DNA of 28,882 nt from Deltaproteobacteria bacterium (GTDB lineage: Bacteria; Desulfobacterota; UBA8473): assembly GCA_030643245.1 (NCBI GenBank), contig DAOWME010000009.1, positions 1 through 28,882 of the forward strand, in the 5' to 3' direction. The notes beneath the pieces were generated by a model. That model had not been told where the DNA came from. It was given only the letters and a program-made list of their open reading frames with translations, and searched no databases. Below, piece by piece: positions 25,040-28,882 of the stretch (position 1 is the stretch's first letter; the number at the start of each line of letters is the position of its first letter). A program made the translations under genes and the position numbers.

Positions 25040-25282
25040 ATGGGAAACGAATCTGTTGAGGCAAAGATTAAGGCCATAATAGCTGAGCAGCTTGGGATAG
25101 AGGAAGAGGAGATTATTAACGAGGCTTCTTTTGTTGACGATCTGGGTGCTGATTCATTGGATCTGGTTGAGTTGATAATGGCTCTTGAGGAGGAATTCGG
25201 TAATGAGATCTCTGACGAAGAAGCAGAGAAAATACGAACTGTTCAAGCAGCATTTGACTATATAAATAATCACCTAGAGTAG
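25040..25282 (+). CDS. acpP: Acyl carrier protein
   Basis: 80 residues, strongly acidic. Carries growing acyl chains on 4'-phosphopantetheine attached to Ser39 in DLGADSLDLVEL. Strong Shine-Dalgarno GGAGGAGG 10-17 bases upstream. The TAG stop (25280-25282) is formed at an insertion junction: TA belongs to the duplicated target and G is the first base of element D3. Removing the element restores CTA GAG TAA, so the protein is unchanged. Confidence 0.97.
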   Translation: MGNESVEAKIKAIIAEQLGIEEEEIINEASFVDDLGADSLDLVELIMALEEEFGNEISDEEAEKIRTVQAAFDYINNHLE

Positions 25283-25398
25283 TGTTCATCCAGAAATGAG
25301 ATATTTTTTGCATGGTCAAAGAAGACGAAGATTTTAACCGCAGGAATACATTAGGTAAATAGGGGCACATTGCAAAATAGCCATTTATGGATGGGCGC
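25282..25398. repeat. Family D element, copy D3, in the acpP stop codon
   Basis: 117 bp with ends GTGTTCATCCAGAAATG / CATTTATGGATGGGCGC. TAGAGTA is duplicated on both sides (25275-25281, 25399-25405). It is shorter than D2 and has a different interior. Confidence 0.85.
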
Positions 25399-25601
25399 TA
25401 GAGTAACGGGGACATCTCAGTTCCATAGAGCTTATTCAAGCTTTAATCATCATGTTTCTTGAGTTCTTCTTGTGTTTAGAGTTATATGACTTACAGATCA
25501 CACAAAGAACAAGAGCATGTAGAAACATCCAAGACTTGTGCTGTGGTGCTAATCTCTAAGTTAGATACTGGGGTGAAGAGTGCCCTTTCGGAGGTGTAAG
25601 T

Positions 25602-26849
25602 TTGAAAAGAAGAGTTTTGGTAACAGGTTTAGGCGCAGTAACTCCTTTAGGGGTAGGTATGGAAAAGACCTGGAGGGCTTTGTGTGAAGGGAAGTCAGGT
25701 GTCAACAGAATATCCACTTTTGACACAACTGATTTCCAGACAAAGATTGCCGGGCAAGTGAAGGATTTCAGTCCTGAGGATTTCCTCGACAAGAAGCAAG
25801 TGAGACGGATGGACTCATTTGTCCAGTATGGCATGGCCGCGGCTATCATGGCCATGGAGGATTCAAAACTTACGGTCACAGATGAAAATGCTGAAAGGAT
25901 CGGGGTTGTGGTTGGAACAGGGCTGGGTGGATTACCAACCTTGGAGAAGAATCACAGCATGATGCTGAAAGGTGGGCCGAGAAAGATATCTCCTTTTTTC
26001 ATCCCCATGATGATAGCCAATATGGCGCCGGGGCAGATAGCCATTCGGTTCGGGATCAAAGGCCCTAACATTTGTGTTGTCACAGCCTGCGCAGCCGGTT
26101 CTCATGCCATCGGAGACTCTTACAGACTGATACAGCGGGGCGATGTCGACGCTATGGTCACAGGGGGAACGGAAGCAACCATAACCCCCTTGAATGTCGG
26201 AGGCTTTAATGCCTTGAAGGCAATTTCCACAAGAAACGACGAACCCCAAAAAGCCAGTCGACCTTTTGAAAAGGATAGGGACGGTTTTGTCCCAGCAGAA
26301 GGCGCAGGGATAATTGTTTTGGAAGAGATGGAATCGGCCCTTGGGAGAGGGGCTAAGATTTATGCAGAGATCATTGGCTATGGTCTGACTGGCGATGCCT
26401 ATCACATAACCGCCCCTGACCCTCAGGGGGACGGTGCAGCCAGATGTATGAGGATGGCATTGAATGATGCCGGGATATCACCTGCTGAAGTTGATTATAT
26501 TAATGCACACGGGACCTCGACGCCGCTGAATGATGTCATAGAAACCGTAGCGATAAAGACCGTCTTTAACAACCACAGCAAGAAAGTTGCTGTGAGTTCC
26601 ACCAAATCTATGGTAGGTCATCTGCTCGGTGCAGCCGGTGGAGTAGAGGCAATTTTTAGTATCATGACCATCCGGGATGGGATTATCCCCCCTACGATCA
26701 ACTATGAGACCCCAGACCCGGATTGTGATCTCGACTACACGCCAAATGTAGCCAAAAGAGCTGATGTTAGTGTGGCCATGTCTAATTCTTTTGGTTTCGG
26801 TGGCACCAATGCCGCGCTGGTCTTCAAAAAGTTTCGACCTGTGCAGTAG
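25602..26849 (+). CDS. fabF: 3-oxoacyl-ACP synthase II, C-terminus rewritten by a repeat
   Basis: 415 residues, elongating ketoacyl synthase. Catalytic Cys163 in VVTACAAGSHAIG, His in NAHGTSTPLND and His in KSMVGHLLGAAGG. TTG start with GGAGGTG five bases upstream. The last codons (RPVQ, stop) lie inside element F3. Joining the sequence on either side of the duplicated AAAGTT gives KKFEE-stop, so the ancestral tail was probably FEE. The change is beyond the catalytic core and unlikely to inactivate the enzyme. Confidence 0.96.
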   Translation: MKRRVLVTGLGAVTPLGVGMEKTWRALCEGKSGVNRISTFDTTDFQTKIAGQVKDFSPEDFLDKKQVRRMDSFVQYGMAAAIMAMEDSKLTVTDENAERIGVVVGTGLGGLPTLEKNHSMMLKGGPRKISPFFIPMMIANMAPGQIAIRFGIKGPNICVVTACAAGSHAIGDSYRLIQRGDVDAMVTGGTEATITPLNVGGFNALKAISTRNDEPQKASRPFEKDRDGFVPAEGAGIIVLEEMESALGRGAKIYAEIIGYGLTGDAYHITAPDPQGDGAARCMRMALNDAGISPAEVDYINAHGTSTPLNDVIETVAIKTVFNNHSKKVAVSSTKSMVGHLLGAAGGVEAIFSIMTIRDGIIPPTINYETPDPDCDLDYTPNVAKRADVSVAMSNSFGFGGTNAALVFKKFRPVQ

Positions 26850-26937
26850 GTCAGGTTTACCGCTTAACGCAATCCTGTTTTAACTGAATCGTCGGAGACA
26901 CTTTAAGACACTAGGTTTGTGTAACTGCACAGGTCGA
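26834..26937 (+). repeat. Family F element, copy F3, in the 3' end of fabF
   Basis: 104 bp, the simplest F copy, with inverted ends TCGACCTGTGCAG / CTGCACAGGTCGA and AAAGTT duplicated on both sides (26828-26833, 26938-26943). It supplies the present fabF stop codon. Confidence 0.92.
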
Positions 26938-26981
26938 AAAGTTTGAGGAATAGGTCTTGGTGTCTCTGGGTTAGAGGGAAA

Positions 26982-27461
26982 ATGAAGATAATTATTGGAA
27001 GTGATCATGGCGGGTTTGAATTAAAGGAGTCCATAAAGCAATTCTTGTCAGATGACATTAAGACAGACATCTATGACGCAGGCACATTCAACAGTGAGTC
27101 TGTAGATTATCCTGATTTTGGTTGCCCTGTTGCTGAAAAGATACAAAGCGGGGAATTCGAGAAGGGTATCCTAATATGCGGAACAGGGATTGGTATGTCT
27201 ATTGTTGCAAACAGGTTTCCAAATGTAAGGGCTGCTTTGTGTCACGATGTTTACACTGCAAGAATGAGTAAAGAACACAATGACGCCAATATCCTTGTCA
27301 TGGGTGAGAGGGTGACAGGCAAGGACTTGGCTGAAGAGTTAGTCAGGGTCTGGCTCGCCGGTAAATTTCAAGGGGGGAGACACCAGCGGAGGTTGGAAAA
27401 GATAGCGGATATAGAAAAGGCCATTTGTAGCGCTCAGGTTGAGGGGATAGCGGAGAGATAG
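26982..27461 (+). CDS. rpiB: Ribose 5-phosphate isomerase B
   Basis: 159 residues, RpiB/LacAB family. Interconverts ribose 5-phosphate and ribulose 5-phosphate. GSDHGGFELK start, ICGTGIGMSIVANR with the catalytic Cys, and CHDVYTARMSKEHNDANIL are present. ATG at 26982 follows AGAGGG; the frame extends upstream to 26943 without family-like sequence. Its stop is directly followed by the glyA ATG, so the pair is translationally coupled, a very common arrangement. Confidence 0.95.
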   Translation: MKIIIGSDHGGFELKESIKQFLSDDIKTDIYDAGTFNSESVDYPDFGCPVAEKIQSGEFEKGILICGTGIGMSIVANRFPNVRAALCHDVYTARMSKEHNDANILVMGERVTGKDLAEELVRVWLAGKFQGGRHQRRLEKIADIEKAICSAQVEGIAER

Positions 27462-28712
27462 ATGCCGGGTTTAAAGGAGACAGATCCAGAGATTGCAGCG
27501 GTCATTCGATCGGAGACAAAAAGGCAGGCTTTCCGGCTGGACCTGATAGCTTCCGAAAATTATGCCAGTGAGGCAGTCTTGGAAGCCCAAGGTAGTATCC
27601 TTACGAACAAATATGCAGAGGGATATCCCAATAAGAGGTATTATGGGGGGTGTGAGTTTGTTGACGGAGCAGAGAACCTGGCAATAGCCAGGGGCAAAAA
27701 GGTATTTGGTGCAGATCACATAAATGTTCAGCCTCATTCCGGGTCACAGGCCAATATGGCCGTTTATTTCTCTATTCTAAAGCCTGGAGACACCATTTTG
27801 GGGATGAGCATAACCCACGGAGGACACCTCACCCACGGGAGCCCCGTAAGTTTTTCCGGGAAATTTTATCACGTAGTTAAGTATGGAGTGATGAAAGAAA
27901 CCCAAACCATAGATTATGATTCAGTGAAAAGACTGGCCAGAGATAACAGACCTGCCTTGATTGTTGTAGGGGCGAGTTCCTATCCCAGAATCATCGATTT
28001 CGAACCCTTCCGAAGCATTGCTGATGAGGTGGGCGCATACCTTATGGTGGATATGGCTCATATTGCAGGACTAATTGCGGCTGGTTTGCACCCAAATCCT
28101 GTTCCCCTGGCAGACTTTGTGACCTCCACCACACACAAGACCCTCAGGGGGCCTAGAGGGGGACTAATCTTATGCAAGAAGGAGTTTGCAAAGACTGTAG
28201 ATGCATGTGTGTTCCCGGGAATCCAGGGTGGACCTCTTATGCACGCTATTGCTGCAAAAGCAGTTGTATTCAAGGAGGCGCTTACAACAGAATTCAGGAA
28301 TTATCAAAAGCAGGTAATTAGTAATGCTGCAACGTTGGGCGAGGAACTCCAAAAAAAAGGTTGTGAATTGGTAACCGGTGGAACAGACACACATCTTATA
28401 CTTGTGAACCTTGGCAATACCGGCCTCTCCGGTAAAATTGCCGAAGAAGCGCTAGATGCGGCTGGGATTACGGTGAACAAGAACGGGATACCTTTTGATA
28501 CCAAAAGTCCTGTTGTGACCAGCGGCATAAGGATCGGCACGCCGGCCCTCACCACTAGAGGAATGAAGGAAGATGAGATGACGGTAATCGCCGACCTTAT
28601 ATCACAGGTTCTTGGTAATGTGGATGACAAACCTACCGTCAAGAGGGTTAGAGATAAGGTATCTGACCTGTGTACGAGGTTTCCCTTGTATCAGTCTAGG
28701 TTAAAAGAGTGA
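27462..28712 (+). CDS. glyA: Serine hydroxymethyltransferase
   Basis: 416 residues, PLP-dependent. Converts serine and tetrahydrofolate to glycine and methylene-THF. Family signatures: IASENYASEAV, NKYAEGYPNKRYYGGCE, and the PLP lysine in TSTTHKTLRGPRGG. Full length. Starts at the base after the rpiB stop. A D element begins five bases behind its stop, so any nrdR or rib gene usually found next would lie beyond it. Confidence 0.97.
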   Translation: MPGLKETDPEIAAVIRSETKRQAFRLDLIASENYASEAVLEAQGSILTNKYAEGYPNKRYYGGCEFVDGAENLAIARGKKVFGADHINVQPHSGSQANMAVYFSILKPGDTILGMSITHGGHLTHGSPVSFSGKFYHVVKYGVMKETQTIDYDSVKRLARDNRPALIVVGASSYPRIIDFEPFRSIADEVGAYLMVDMAHIAGLIAAGLHPNPVPLADFVTSTTHKTLRGPRGGLILCKKEFAKTVDACVFPGIQGGPLMHAIAAKAVVFKEALTTEFRNYQKQVISNAATLGEELQKKGCELVTGGTDTHLILVNLGNTGLSGKIAEEALDAAGITVNKNGIPFDTKSPVVTSGIRIGTPALTTRGMKEDEMTVIADLISQVLGNVDDKPTVKRVRDKVSDLCTRFPLYQSRLKE

Positions 28713-28716
28713 ATTA

Positions 28717-28882
28717 GTTTCCATCCAGAAATGGCCATTTTTCCCCTGAGCTGCGTTCTCCTCCGGTTTCCGCCTGCGACGTACGATCATGTACGCCTCG
28801 GCGCAAACCGTCGTGCGGCCTTGCTCAGAGAATAAATTGCTCATGTCGGGAGTGGAAACCAACTCGTGCCCTTTTTCTCAAG
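28717..28882 (-). repeat. Family D element, copy D4, cut by the window end
   Basis: Begins GTTTCCATCCAGAAATGG and runs in inverse orientation to D2; about the first 95 bases differ from D2 at only a few positions. The far terminus lies outside the window. Confidence 0.9.

Noticed and set aside
24867..25079. 70-codon frame overlapping the acpP start
   Set aside because: Out of frame with acpP and running through the B2 end; acpP with its strong Shine-Dalgarno explains the region.
25436..25530. Imperfect inverted repeat GTTCTTCTTGTGT / ACACAAAGAAC before fabF
   Set aside because: Pairing is partial with a long loop, and no second copy is visible; not enough to call an element or regulator site.
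1..28882. CRISPR array
   Set aside because: The repeats are dispersed, inverted and 70-220 bp long, with no regular spacers and no cas genes.

Overview
The window looks like the chromosome of an anaerobic deltaproteobacterium-type organism (Desulfobacterota/Syntrophobacterales-like). This rests on gene order (rpmH-rnpA-yidD-yidC-jag-mnmE; yceD-rpmF-plsX...fabD-fabG-acpP-fabF-rpiB-glyA), a DUF3842-CooT pair, an EtfA fused to a two-cluster ferredoxin domain, and a biotin-enzyme carboxyltransferase. It is an inference; there is no rRNA or other taxonomic marker.

Layout. 1-712: repeat-filled intergenic DNA. 713-2648: zinc alcohol dehydrogenase and an LsrF-like aldolase/thiolase. 2655-2949: one repeat nested in another. 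3194-6311: ribosome/membrane-biogenesis cluster rpmH, rnpA, yidD, yidC, jag. 6684-8063: mnmE. 8125-11184 (minus strand): a secreted PpiC-type foldase, a small truncated ORF, an endonuclease III-like glycosylase, cooT and a DUF3842 gene behind a consensus sigma-70 promoter. 11428-11868: a degenerate receiver protein. 11881-16260 (minus strand): acyl-CoA carboxylase subunit, gltX, rsmD, a small TTG-start membrane protein, coaD. 16261-17717: a 1.46-kb gene-poor stretch full of palindromic elements. 17718-28712: a long plus-strand fatty-acid/phospholipid operon, yceD, rpmF, plsX, acyl-CoA dehydrogenase, etfB, etfA, fabD, fabG, acpP, fabF, rpiB, glyA.

The housekeeping genes are intact. What stands out is the DNA between them: at least six families of short palindromic, MITE-like elements (called A to H here), none coding, several nested inside one another with readable target-site duplications. 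They lie mostly just behind stop codons. Two have landed in the 3' ends of essential fatty-acid genes: one splits the acpP stop codon and restores it, and one replaces the last residues of FabF. Pre-insertion sequence can be reconstructed in both cases.

A second notable point is that fabH, expected between plsX and fabD, is replaced by an acyl-CoA dehydrogenase with EtfB and a ferredoxin-fused EtfA. This puts a beta-oxidation-type redox module inside the fatty-acid synthesis operon. No fabH or recognised enoyl-ACP reductase is present in the window.
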